From NCBI RefSeq assembly GCF_030994125.1, contig NZ_CP099917.1, positions 930,001 to 994,000 on the forward strand: a stretch of 64,000 nucleotides of DNA, in the 5' to 3' direction. This stretch comes from Pseudoalteromonas xiamenensis (GTDB lineage Bacteria; Pseudomonadota; Gammaproteobacteria; Enterobacterales; Alteromonadaceae). The translations under genes and the position numbers were made by a program. The notes beneath the pieces were generated by a model. It saw nothing but the letters and a program-made list of their open reading frames with translations, searched no databases and was not told the DNA's origin. This document shows positions 26,565 to 35,723 of this stretch, piece by piece (position 1 is the first letter of the stretch; each line of letters opens with the position of its first letter).

Positions 26565-26651
26565 TACGGTTGCAACCGTAATTTTGTTAGCGTTAAAATA
26601 AATTAAGGTTAATTTATTGTAAATCACATTTTATCCACATTTGTGATTTAC
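26565..26651. promoter_or_regulatory. Cluster of three perfect inverted repeats upstream of the sterol-desaturase-like operon
   Basis: Within 87 bases lie TACGGTTGCAACCGTA (26565-26580, a 16-bp palindrome), AATAAATTAA-GG-TTAATTTATT (26597-26618) and GTAAATCACA (26619-26628) with TGTGATTTAC (26642-26651). All arms match perfectly. The region is AT-rich and lies in the 385-base gene-free stretch before 26828. It is likely a promoter with operators for one or more dimeric regulators; the second and third could also fold in RNA. No gene is seen in the gap. Confidence 0.6.
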
Positions 26652-26827
26652 CGTTGAATCCCGAGCAACGCGACGTGATCTGTATCTCACATAGATAGAG
26701 GTCTCTTCGCGTAATGATAACCCAAAACTTTCAGGCTATCAGGCGGCTACTCTCTTTAGTCAATTCGTTGAAAACCTGGTCCACAAAGGAGCTGATTAGC
26801 GTGGACCTTTTATTAAAAGGTGGAGAA

Positions 26828-28114
26828 ATGGATTTAAATTTTAGTAACGAAATGGTGTATACCCTGCCATTTTATCTCGGGCCAATTTTGGTCCTTTCAA
26901 TTCTTAACTATGTACGACGTCAAAAGCACTATCGCTTTAATGATACGCTCACTAATGCGTCTATTGCCGTTGGAAACTTAGGGTTCTCGTTGATACTCTT
27001 GCTGGGTGTCGTGGCAATTTACTCACACGTTTTTGAACAATATCGCTTCATTGAACTCGACCAAACTAACCCCCTCATCTATGTATTTGCATTTATCGCC
27101 TACGACTTTTGCTACTACTGGAATCATCGTTTCCATCACATGATAGGTTTACTTTGGGCTGATCACATCGTGCACCATACGGGCGAGCAATTTAATCTAG
27201 GTGTGTCCGTTCGCATCAGTTATTTTACCGAACTGACCATGTGGATGACCTTTATTCCTATGGCACTTATGGGCATTTCTATTGAAGTGTTCTTAGTCGT
27301 CAGCTACATCGAAGCGGTCTGGGCTTACTGTATTCATACCGAGCATTTCAAGAAAACCCCAGTTGCCGACAAAGTCTTTAATACGCCTTCGCACCACCGT
27401 GTTCACCATGCACGTAATAGCCGTTACATCGATAAAAACTTTGGGGGCGTACTCATTATTTGGGATAAGCTGTTTGGCACATTCCAAGCTGAGCTAGACA
27501 AAGATCCCGTTGTATTTGGCGTAAGAGAATCGTATCCAAGCTTTAGTCCACTTGTGATCAACTCTTATTATTTGAAAAACATTTGGAAGAAAATGCAGCT
27601 TTCAAGTACGCCGTGGGAAGTCGTCTGTTCTATTTTTGCCGCGCCAGGATGGTTACCCAAAAACGCCGATAGAAAAACGTTTTACAGCGCGACGACTCGT
27701 ATCTCATGCAGAGACTTTAAACCATACGACCCACAAACGTCATTGACAACGAAATGGACAAGCTTTATTCGTTTTTGTGTAATGCTTGTGCTATTCACCT
27801 ATTTAATGAGCAACTTTGGTACTATTGGTGCCGTTCCTGCGACGATTTTATCATTGCTCTTTTTCTGGCTGAGCCACTACAACGGTATTGTTCTAGATGG
27901 CAAAAAAATCGGAGCCTACCCTGAAATAATTGTACAATTACTCGCCGCAAGTTTCGTATATTGGGTTGCACAAAACACCCAAGACGTCATCGTGGCGTCT
28001 TGTTCGATAGGTTTAATGGTTATCTCGGCGGTGAATTATATCGTTTATCGTCAAGCGCCGATGACCCAACAATCCTTTCCAGTTGATGCATCGCAACAAA
28101 GTGATGCACTTTAA
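26828..28114 (+). CDS. Sterol desaturase / fatty acid hydroxylase superfamily membrane di-iron protein
   Basis: About 428 residues from ATG 26828 (AAGGTGGAG just upstream). An in-frame ATG at 26714 would add 38 non-membrane residues. Helices at both ends surround the histidine motifs of the family: YWNHRFHHM, DHIVHH (HxxHH) and SHHRVHHARN with a later FGGVLIIWDKLFGTF. These enzymes use two irons and oxygen to hydroxylate or desaturate lipids (sterols, fatty acids, alkylglycerols, carotenoids). A C-terminal four-helix extension of about 140 residues after residue 290 resembles that in some bacterial alkylglycerol-monooxygenase-like members. It forms an operon with the DUF1295 gene 30 bases downstream. 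Substrate unknown. Confidence 0.87.
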   Translation: MDLNFSNEMVYTLPFYLGPILVLSILNYVRRQKHYRFNDTLTNASIAVGNLGFSLILLLGVVAIYSHVFEQYRFIELDQTNPLIYVFAFIAYDFCYYWNHRFHHMIGLLWADHIVHHTGEQFNLGVSVRISYFTELTMWMTFIPMALMGISIEVFLVVSYIEAVWAYCIHTEHFKKTPVADKVFNTPSHHRVHHARNSRYIDKNFGGVLIIWDKLFGTFQAELDKDPVVFGVRESYPSFSPLVINSYYLKNIWKKMQLSSTPWEVVCSIFAAPGWLPKNADRKTFYSATTRISCRDFKPYDPQTSLTTKWTSFIRFCVMLVLFTYLMSNFGTIGAVPATILSLLFFWLSHYNGIVLDGKKIGAYPEIIVQLLAASFVYWVAQNTQDVIVASCSIGLMVISAVNYIVYRQAPMTQQSFPVDASQQSDAL

Positions 28115-28144
28115 TTTTTCGTCACCATACTTTAAGGAATAACG

Positions 28145-28870
28145 ATGGAAAACGTAAAACAGAATACAGGCGGCGTGAATCGCGAATACGGTAAAGCAAC
28201 CGCTCAGCGATTTATGTTCGTTGGTTTGCATTTAACTCTGGTACTTTTTTGTGCTTGGCTTGTCTTCGCGGGTGGATTTACTTACCTAGGTTCACTCTTT
28301 GGTGAACAGTGGCAATTTGCCGATATGACGCGTGCAGAAATATTGTTTGGCTGCGCTGCGCTATACTGGTTACGCCATGCCATTACCGTACTGTACTTAT
28401 TACAGCGCGCAATCGACTGGAGTGAAGTCTTCGGCTTATTGTGCTTTATGGCCTTTTTCGAAATCGGTCTTTTAGTACTTGGTGGTGGCGCGTTTAGAGA
28501 CAGTGTGATTCCACTTGGCGGTTTAGACGTCGTTGCTGTCGTTCTGCTTGTTGTAGGATCTTTTTTCAACACGTTCTCAGAACTACAGCGCAAATGGTGG
28601 AAAAAAGACGCAAGCCACAAAGGCAAATGCTATACCGAAGGCCTATTCAAATATTCAATGCACATCAATTATTTTGGTGACACCGTATTGTTTACTGGTT
28701 GGGCACTGTTCACCGTGAACTTCTGGACATTATTGCTGCCGTTATCAATGGCATACTCTTTTGTCGCCTTCCACATCCCAGCATTGGATAGTTACTTAGA
28801 AGACCGATATGGCGAACCCTTTAAGCAATATGCAGCTAAAACGAAGAAATTTATTCCATTTATCTACTAG
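28145..28870 (+). CDS. DUF1295 (steroid 5-alpha-reductase-like) membrane protein
   Basis: 241 residues with six or so membrane helices. The C-terminal block GLFKYSMHINYFGD, then LDSYLEDRYGEPFKQYAAKTKKFIPFIY, is the signature of the DUF1295/steroid 5-alpha-reductase/isoprenylcysteine-methyltransferase group (consensus GL.RYSRHPNYFGE, RYGE.F..Y...T..FIP). These are NADPH-dependent reductases or SAM-dependent methyltransferases acting on membrane lipids; which applies here is unknown. TTAAGGAATAACG precedes ATG 28145. The partner hydroxylase-like gene upstream suggests both modify the same lipid. A terminator follows at 28881. Confidence 0.85.
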   Translation: MENVKQNTGGVNREYGKATAQRFMFVGLHLTLVLFCAWLVFAGGFTYLGSLFGEQWQFADMTRAEILFGCAALYWLRHAITVLYLLQRAIDWSEVFGLLCFMAFFEIGLLVLGGGAFRDSVIPLGGLDVVAVVLLVVGSFFNTFSELQRKWWKKDASHKGKCYTEGLFKYSMHINYFGDTVLFTGWALFTVNFWTLLLPLSMAYSFVAFHIPALDSYLEDRYGEPFKQYAAKTKKFIPFIY

Positions 28871-28878
28871 TTTCACCT

Positions 28879-28903
28879 GAGGGGGGTTCGTCCTCCCCTT
28901 TTT
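28879..28903 (+). terminator. Terminator of the desaturase/DUF1295 operon
   Basis: A G-run GGGGGG (28881-28886) pairs with TCCTCC (28891-28896) around a TTCG loop, with two G-T wobbles, followed by CCTTTTT. Confidence 0.65.
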
Positions 28904-29006
28904 CGCTCCACTCTTTCTCTTGTTAATTTTGTGTAATACAAAAACACAATCACTGACACAATTGCTCATTATGCTTTTACTGGACTAGACCAAGGAGAAA
29001 GTCATA

Positions 29007-31139
29007 ATGAAAACAAACATTCACCAATTAAATAAACTACTCGCCGGAGCCATGCTCTGTGCATTGTCGAGTACAGCGCTCGCCTCAACTCACTCAATGA
29101 TCATTGCTATAGATGGCTTACGAGGCGATGGTATAACCAATGCTGCTACACCTAATATCGATACATTGATCCAAGGGACATGGGCCCAAGGCTATCATGG
29201 CGCTTATGCGTTTTACGCTCAAACCATGACGGATGCCGCGCCAAATAGCGGACCAAATCATGTTGGTATCATGACAGGTGTTACCTCAAGTAAAAGTGGC
29301 GTAACTGGTAACTCAGACGTAGGTTCAGGGCGGTTTGCGCAATACCCACATTACCAATCGTTGCTTGAACGACAAAATTCGACCACCAACACCGTCTTTA
29401 TGGCAACGTGGGCAACTGATTTTCAAATCACCAATGAAGCCGACTTAAAAATAAATACCAATGACCAAGCAAACGTCAACAATACGGTTGCTATTCTTAA
29501 TGGCACATACAGTGACGCGAATTGGGCAAAAGGAACAACGCCTGATTCCCTGTTCTTATTTTTAGATGACGTGGATCACGCAGGACATAGCTGCTGCTTC
29601 ACTGTCGATGACGAAGGGTATGTCAGTGAAATTCAAGACGTCGACCGTCAAATTGGTGACATTCTCACTGCCATTAAAACTCGCCCTACATTTGCCTCAG
29701 AAGATTGGCAAATTGTGATTACCTCTGATCACGGCGGTAGAGGTTCATCACATGGCATTCACGCTGCGGATAACTACACGATCCCCTTTCTTGTAGCATC
29801 CAAACACGTGGCACAAGGTTACCTTGCAGGTACACCACACAATTATGACGCCGCGCCTACAGTGCTTGCCCATCATGGCATAACCCCGCCCGCTCACATG
29901 GACGGCGCAGTACAAGGCAAAAATGTCATTGCGGAAAAACCGCAAAATATATTGGAAGACTTAACCACTTACCTATCATTTGAAGGGAATTATCAAGACA
30001 GCTCTGGTAACGCCCTACACGCGCAAGTTGGTGGTGGTAGCCCAGAAATTCAATACGGTGGTAAATTCGGCCGTTACGTTGCTATCAATGGTCAGAAGGA
30101 ATTCCTGACATTTGGCAACCCAACTAGCCTCGATTTCAATACGTCTTCTGATTTTACGTTAATGACGTGGTATCGCGTATCAGGAGACCAAACTGGCGAT
30201 CCGGTTATTCTAGGTAACAAAAATTGGCAAAGTGGTGGTAATCAAGGCGTGCTATTACTGGCGAATGAAGGCAATGGAGACGACTTTGGGATCAACATTG
30301 CATCTGATCATAGTGACCGTAAAGACATCGACCCAATTGACTACACGTTTAATGGATGGTGGTTGTTAGTAGCGACATTTGATCGCGATGGCGCAGCGAC
30401 CCTGTATGCAGGAAGCCCGAATGGCAAACTGTTTGTCGTGTCAGAGGGGATCCAAAACGTTGGCGACATTACGTCTTCACTGAACTGGAACATTGGTCAA
30501 GACGGCACGGGTAGCTATTCGTATAACCTTAAGGCTGACCTTGATGATCTTGCAATTTGGCGCCGAGCATTAACACTGGATGAAGTTCGCCAGATTTACA
30601 ATCAAGGGGCTGGGGTTGAATTAAATACCCTACTTGGAAATACACCCACAAACCATTTGTCGAGCGCGTCTGACTTCGTTGTTGGCAGTCGAATGCCCGT
30701 TCAGATAACAGCTGTAGTAAAAGGCGATACGTGTGGACTCGAATGGGACGCAACGCTCACGGGCAGTGAACGTAACGCAAAATTTGATTGTGAAGGCCGA
30801 GCCGATCCGATGGAACTGGTGGTTGATAAAGTGACTGTGAATGGCTCTGAAAAATTGGTGTCAGGCTATCTTGTCGCTACTGGCGGTAAAGGTGCATTAG
30901 AGTGGGATGCTAACAAACTATCGAATGAACGCAACGCCAAATTTGACCAAAATACGCAAGGGGATTACCTGACCGTACGCTTCGTCGCAGATGCAAATGC
31001 AACGACAATTTCAACAAAAGCTTACGGCCAAGAGTGTGGTTTTGAATGGGACAATACGTTGCTTGGCCACGAACGCAACGCTAAATGGGATTGCAATCCA
31101 AATCGCGACACATTCCGTTTCACATTATTAGATAAATAA
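29007..31139 (+). CDS. Secreted type I phosphodiesterase/nucleotide pyrophosphatase-like enzyme with LamG-like domain and triple C-terminal repeat
   Basis: 710 residues with a signal peptide (cleavage near STALA-STHS). The catalytic domain of the alkaline phosphatase superfamily (about 30-310) has IAIDGLRGDG (metal Asp), SGPNHVGIMTG (Ser at the nucleophile position of the TFPNH motif), FLFLDDVDHAGH and ITSDHGGRGSSHG. A concanavalin/LamG-like beta domain follows at about 320-540 (ITFEG-like start, DDLAIWRRALTLDEVRQIYNQG end, the Laminin_G_3 pattern). The last 140 residues hold three repeats built on (L/F)EWDxxLxxxERNAKxD. It likely cleaves phosphodiester bonds of extracellular nucleotides or glycolipids. 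ATG 29007 has AGGAGA upstream. Confidence 0.88.
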   Translation: MKTNIHQLNKLLAGAMLCALSSTALASTHSMIIAIDGLRGDGITNAATPNIDTLIQGTWAQGYHGAYAFYAQTMTDAAPNSGPNHVGIMTGVTSSKSGVTGNSDVGSGRFAQYPHYQSLLERQNSTTNTVFMATWATDFQITNEADLKINTNDQANVNNTVAILNGTYSDANWAKGTTPDSLFLFLDDVDHAGHSCCFTVDDEGYVSEIQDVDRQIGDILTAIKTRPTFASEDWQIVITSDHGGRGSSHGIHAADNYTIPFLVASKHVAQGYLAGTPHNYDAAPTVLAHHGITPPAHMDGAVQGKNVIAEKPQNILEDLTTYLSFEGNYQDSSGNALHAQVGGGSPEIQYGGKFGRYVAINGQKEFLTFGNPTSLDFNTSSDFTLMTWYRVSGDQTGDPVILGNKNWQSGGNQGVLLLANEGNGDDFGINIASDHSDRKDIDPIDYTFNGWWLLVATFDRDGAATLYAGSPNGKLFVVSEGIQNVGDITSSLNWNIGQDGTGSYSYNLKADLDDLAIWRRALTLDEVRQIYNQGAGVELNTLLGNTPTNHLSSASDFVVGSRMPVQITAVVKGDTCGLEWDATLTGSERNAKFDCEGRADPMELVVDKVTVNGSEKLVSGYLVATGGKGALEWDANKLSNERNAKFDQNTQGDYLTVRFVADANATTISTKAYGQECGFEWDNTLLGHERNAKWDCNPNRDTFRFTLLDK

Positions 31140-31157
31140 TTAAATACAGTGCTTACA

Positions 31158-31206
31158 TAGGTTGAACACCCGGCCCGTTAAATTCGGAGTGTTCAACCTA
31201 TTTTAT
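31158..31206 (+). terminator. Strong terminator after the phosphodiesterase gene
   Basis: A perfect 12-bp stem, TAGGTTGAACAC (31158-31169) with GTGTTCAACCTA (31189-31200), is followed by TTTTATTTTA. Confidence 0.88.
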
Positions 31207-31257
31207 TTTAGCTTGTGCTGTTCGAACACGGTAATACTCAACGCACAATCATCAGGG

Positions 31258-33362
31258 CTATTCTTTCCACGCCAACTCGAGTGTCACAATGTCTCTATCA
31301 GAATGAAAATCTGAAAACAGCAATTGTTGATCGTTAAAATCGGATATATCTCCCTTTGGCGTTTGGAACCTATCAAGTAGTTGGAACTGGCGCTTAGCAT
31401 TAACATGCCAATGTTCAGACTGCTGTGAGCTCCTGTCACTCACAATAAACCACAGCTCTCTACCCTTAGTTCGGTGCGCAACAATACTGGCTGTTTGAGC
31501 AGCCTTAAACAAAACATCTCCCTCAAGAGTCTGAACTTGATTTGGTAGAATCAGCCAATGCCTCCCGTCAACACCTGTGAGTTCTCCCTTTCCCTCATAC
31601 AAAACTTGTTCTGTGTGGTTAGAAACCGACCACTCAAACCACTGTTGGCCTTGTACACCTTTTCGGCTAAACACCAACGTGTTGTCTTCGCTCGACCAAT
31701 AACGTGGAACACCAACGACGTCATCGAAATATTGTATAGCTGGCGTGTCACTTTGCCATCGAACCATCACCAATCGTTCATTGCGCGCAAACGCCAACAT
31801 ACTGCCATCCTCATTCCACACGGGTTGCGAGAGCGCTAATTGCTGGGTTGGATTGGCGTAAATAAGTCTCTCTGCACCGCTTTCAATCTCCTTTACAAAC
31901 ACTTGAGAGAAACCATTTCGATTGGAATTGAACGCCACATGACGGCCTGATGGGGAAAAACTAGCCAGCCAACTATGACGATTAGACTGAGTTAACGGCC
32001 TTGCATGCGCCTCATCGAATCGCCTCACAAACACATTGCCGTTTATTTTCTTTAACGTAAAACTCAGGTGTTGACCATTTGTCGACATGGTTGGGAAATG
32101 CAAAAACTCGTAGTTCTCAAAGTCGATATCAGAGAGCTCATTGTGGTTATCCAAGTAGCGTAATCGCTTACCGTCACTCAGCAAATAGCCCTTTGTCGCC
32201 TCAGAATAGGTAACAAAATACCAATTTTCATCCAATGTGGCGATTGTAGTTACCTGCTTGCTTTGCACATCTAACAACCAGATCTGTGACCGATGTTGTT
32301 CATCAAACCCCACCATAGCCACGGTTGATGATCCCTCGGCATTAGCGACGCGGTAAGGGAGAAAGACATTCGTCGGCTCATAGATTTTATCGACGAACCC
32401 CGTGCGTAAGTTACCACGATAAAGCGCTGATACGCCGGTCTCTTTCGATAAAAAGACCACTGAATCATTAATAACCACAACATTGCCAATGCCCAATGTT
32501 CCGTCGAATGTGAAATGACGTTGCACAGCGTGCTTTTGATAGTGACTATCCATCAGTAGGCTTTCAAACACCAGTTCATTGCCCTGCTGTGACACAAACA
32601 ACAGTTGATGTTTGTACCCCGAAAGCGAAGGACGAACCCAAGCTGCATAGCGAATGTGCTCGTCACTCTGCCAAATCAATTTTGAGATTGTTCTATCAAG
32701 CGAGGATAGCCAAACTTGTGTTCCAAGCTTGTCGTTCTCCGGTTCCCTCAGATAAATTATCGCGTTACTGTCTGGTGTAAATAAGCTGAATGATTCATCT
32801 TCTAGCGTCGCTGAAATAGGTCGAAGGTTGCTGACATGTGGCATTTTAGGCGAGGATGACGTCGTCGCCATAAAAAGTATCCCAACTACCCCGCACAATA
32901 GTAATACCGCGAGTGAATAGAGCAAATACGCGGGTGTTCGATTAAGAATAACTTGTTCATTAAGCGAGCCCCCTGTGGACGCTGATGTGAAACCGCGATC
33001 GTCTTTATCACGCCATGCAACGCATAACCACGTTTTGGGTACGTTTTTAGTACGTCCTTCTCAAGGTCTCCCAGTGCATTTCTTATCTGGTTTATCGCTC
33101 GTCGAATAGATACTGGATTAAAAATAGCACGTGGCCAAACCTGTTCAAAAATGGTTTCCGCACGCACTACTTGCCCTTCATGATGCGCGAGCAATACCAG
33201 TACATCCATCACCTTAGGTTCTAAGCGCGTTTGTCTACCATGACAAATGAGTTCACCTGTGGCAGGTGAAACCTGCACATTATTCAACCAAAAACCATCA
33301 CGTAAGTTTACTTGTTGATTGTTAGCGTGTGCTTTTGGCTCACTTTCAAAGCAATCCAACAT
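31258..33362 (-). pseudogene. CadC/ToxR-like transmembrane regulator with TolB-like beta-propeller, split by a frameshift
   Basis: The 5' part (33362 to about 32973) encodes an OmpR/CadC-type winged helix: LEPKVMDVLVLLAHHEGQVV, ETIFEQVWPRA, VSIRRAINQIRNAL and TYPKRGYAL. In another frame the 3' part (to 31258) gives LNEQVILNRTPAYLLYSLAV, a membrane helix (LLYSLAVLLLCGVVGILF) and about 500 residues of repeated blade motifs (HVAFNSNRNGFSQVF, SLAFARN, PVWNEDGS) as in TolB/WD40-like propellers. This wHTH-helix-propeller chain is common as one protein in marine Gammaproteobacteria. The frames overlap at a C5 run on the plus strand (32969-32973). One extra base restores a protein of about 700 residues. 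An indel nearer 33015 would also work. Divergent from the serine hydrolase. Confidence 0.82.
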
Positions 33363-33529
33363 CCTGTATTCCTTACTTTTTATTTATCTTAATGTTTTCA
33401 GAACAAAAGCATAACGCTTTATCTATCGCTATCTGTTTAGGGTGCTTGCACACTCGATTCGAACACTACCTGCAATTGGGTTGTTGTTGGATTTTCCAAT
33501 CGTTAACAATAATAGAAAGGTATTTCGCA

Positions 33530-35032
33530 ATGCTTCATTTTCCTTCTAACATCAGACATTTCTTAATCTACTTCGGTTTTGCTGTGCTATCGATAGTAAC
33601 AAGCAAATCAGCACTATCCAATGCCAATGCGGGATTGGATCCACACACACTATTAGACAGCACCATCACTATGTTACAAAATCAACGTGATCAGGCTGTA
33701 AGTGATTACGTAGACACTTATTTTCATAAAGACGCATTGGAGCGTTGGAATGGCGAAGGGCGTGAACGCTATATTGGGTGGTTAAGTGCAATAAAACACT
33801 ACCACAAGACCTTTAGTTTGCATGAAGCGTTACCCTTTGATGAAAAACGTAATCGCGTAACAGCTAAAATACTTTCACAAAGCACTCGTATTATCTACAC
33901 CCTGACAATTACGCTCACTCAAGTCCAATTAGCGTCATCCGATGATAGTAGCCTACCTTGGAAAGTATCTGGTATTTCTATAACGGCGGACAAGCCTGTC
34001 ATCGACAGCACACTCCACTCACTGACAAAACAAGAATTGGCAACCAAACTGGCGGAGTATGTTGATTTTATGATCAAAAACAACGCGTTCTCAGGCGCCG
34101 TATTGTTGGCAGATAACGACACCATTTTGTACCAAAGTGCACATGGTTACGCTGAACAACGATTTCAAATTAAAAATAACGTCGACACACGCTTTAACAT
34201 TGCGTCTTTGAATAAAATGTTTACCGCCGTTAGCGTATTGCAATTGGCTGAAGCGGGAAAACTATCCCTTCAAGATCCAATAACGAACTACATTGACCAC
34301 ACACTACTAGGTAATGGTGATTTTAGTGCGATTACCATTGCTCATCTTTTATCTCACACTGCGGGATTAGGCTACCCAAATTACCCGAAAACCCACCCAA
34401 ACGATTTACGAAACCTAAACGATTACCTACCGTATCTGCGCTATATTCCTATTGTGAGTAAACCAGGGGAACAATTTCGCTATAGCAGTGAAGGGTTTAT
34501 TTTGCTCGGTCTCATCATAGAAGCGGTATCCAAGCAACCTTATGATGATTACTTAAAACAACATGTCTTTACGAAGGCAGGTATGACACAAACAGGTAAC
34601 TTTGATATCGATGGCGTCACACCCAATATAGCAATGGGTTACTTTTATTCAAACGAGCTCAAGTCTATGCAAACTAATTGGTTTATTCACGGCATTAAAG
34701 GAAATTCCGCAGGTGGGGGTTACTCGAACGTTGCAGACTTATACGCCTTTTCAAAAGCGTTAACCCATAATCACTTGTTAACCAAAAAATACACCCGTCT
34801 CGCGTTTTCCGCTAAACCTGAATTTCATTCCGACCATTATGGGTTTGGCTTTAGTGTACATCATAGCGATAGTGGCAAAGTGATTGGTCATAACGGTGCA
34901 TTTATTGGCGTCGGTGCCGATCTTCGTGTTTATTTGGATAAAGGGATAACCGTCGTTGTACTCGGAAATCAGGATATGGTGACAACCCCAGTTATCACCT
35001 ACGTGAATGAGCTTATGCGGCACGTGCAGTAA
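33530..35032 (+). CDS. Class C beta-lactamase-fold serine hydrolase (esterase/peptidase)
   Basis: About 500 residues from ATG 33530, chosen because AAAGG lies nine bases upstream and a signal-like helix follows (FLIYFGFAVLSIVTSKSALSNA). The frame is open further upstream but would overlap the divergent regulator. The first 140 mature residues form an alpha+beta module often found before these hydrolases. The catalytic domain has SLNKMF (SxxK), YSSEGFILLG (the YxS/N motif) and the KxG-like HNG in VIGHNGAFIGVG. Members act as D-aminopeptidases, esterases or beta-lactamases; specificity is open. A SnoaL-like gene follows in the same direction after a hairpin. Confidence 0.88.
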   Translation: MLHFPSNIRHFLIYFGFAVLSIVTSKSALSNANAGLDPHTLLDSTITMLQNQRDQAVSDYVDTYFHKDALERWNGEGRERYIGWLSAIKHYHKTFSLHEALPFDEKRNRVTAKILSQSTRIIYTLTITLTQVQLASSDDSSLPWKVSGISITADKPVIDSTLHSLTKQELATKLAEYVDFMIKNNAFSGAVLLADNDTILYQSAHGYAEQRFQIKNNVDTRFNIASLNKMFTAVSVLQLAEAGKLSLQDPITNYIDHTLLGNGDFSAITIAHLLSHTAGLGYPNYPKTHPNDLRNLNDYLPYLRYIPIVSKPGEQFRYSSEGFILLGLIIEAVSKQPYDDYLKQHVFTKAGMTQTGNFDIDGVTPNIAMGYFYSNELKSMQTNWFIHGIKGNSAGGGYSNVADLYAFSKALTHNHLLTKKYTRLAFSAKPEFHSDHYGFGFSVHHSDSGKVIGHNGAFIGVGADLRVYLDKGITVVVLGNQDMVTTPVITYVNELMRHVQ

Positions 35033-35046
35033 GTCACTCGTGTATT

Positions 35047-35083
35047 CGTGCTGGGTTTGTATACACCAAACAAACTCAGCACG
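35047..35083 (+). terminator. 14-bp hairpin after the serine hydrolase gene
   Basis: CGTGCTGGGTTTGT (35047-35060) pairs with ACAAACTCAGCACG (35070-35083) with one G-T wobble and a nine-base loop. No T-tract follows. It lies 15 bases past the hydrolase stop and before the start of the next gene. Confidence 0.55.
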
Positions 35084-35170
35084 CGTGTAATTAAGAACAT
35101 TCGGCTATTACAAAAGGCAAACGCCGATAAAATAACAAACAATCTATTTACAAAATTTTGGAGCGCTACT

Positions 35171-35620
35171 GTGTTAGTCCGTTATTCCGCCAGCCTTTTT
35201 GCGGCCTTGTTTATGAACATGGTATCTGCAAACCCTAAGACGACCGAAAATAAGGAAAATGACCTCACAGAACAACAAACTATTCATCTCGTTGATAAAC
35301 AAATTGCAGCGTACAATGCGCGCGATATCGATGCCTTTGCGGCTACCTATCATGATGATGCAGAAATTTACGTCTATCCTAATCAGCTACTATTAAAAGG
35401 CAAAACCGCACTCATTGAACGCTATAAGCAGACATTTACCGCACTGACCATGCTAAGAGCAACCTCAGTACAACGCATCGTCAAAGGTAATTACTTAGTT
35501 GACCTTGAACGAGCGGAATCATCAACACACCCCTCTCAAGAAGTCACCCGTCGCGTTGAGCTAATTGCCACCTACGAGATAGAAGATGGACTTATCAAAC
35601 GAGTTACGTTCAAGCGTTAG
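35171..35620 (+). CDS. Exported SnoaL-like/NTF2-fold protein
   Basis: 149 residues from GTG 35171. The GGAG site eight bases upstream and the signal peptide that follows (LVRYSASLFAALFMNMVSANP) favour this start over the longer open frame from 35048, which runs through a hairpin. The mature part has the SnoaL/DUF4440 layout: IHLVDKQIAAYNARDIDAFA, TYHDDAEIYVYP, LLLKGKTALIERYKQTFT and a beta-strand end ATYEIEDGLIKRVTF. These cone-shaped folds bind small ligands or act as isomerases; export is less usual for them. Function unknown. Confidence 0.8.
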   Translation: MLVRYSASLFAALFMNMVSANPKTTENKENDLTEQQTIHLVDKQIAAYNARDIDAFAATYHDDAEIYVYPNQLLLKGKTALIERYKQTFTALTMLRATSVQRIVKGNYLVDLERAESSTHPSQEVTRRVELIATYEIEDGLIKRVTFKR

Positions 35621-35723
35621 TCAAACCGATCTTGGCTAAACTACATTGACTGTTACGAATGGCTTTTTAATTGTTCAGTTTCAAGGTATGCTCTCAAGAC
35701 ATCTGACCAGTTGATTAACAAAA

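Noticed and set aside
33329..33529. Extended N-terminus of the serine hydrolase at 33530
   Set aside because: It would overlap the divergent regulator gene and has no signal peptide; a ribosome site and signal helix mark ATG 33530.
35048..35170. Extended N-terminus of the SnoaL-like protein
   Set aside because: The sequence crosses a 14-bp hairpin and lacks a ribosome site; GTG 35171 has GGAG and a signal peptide.
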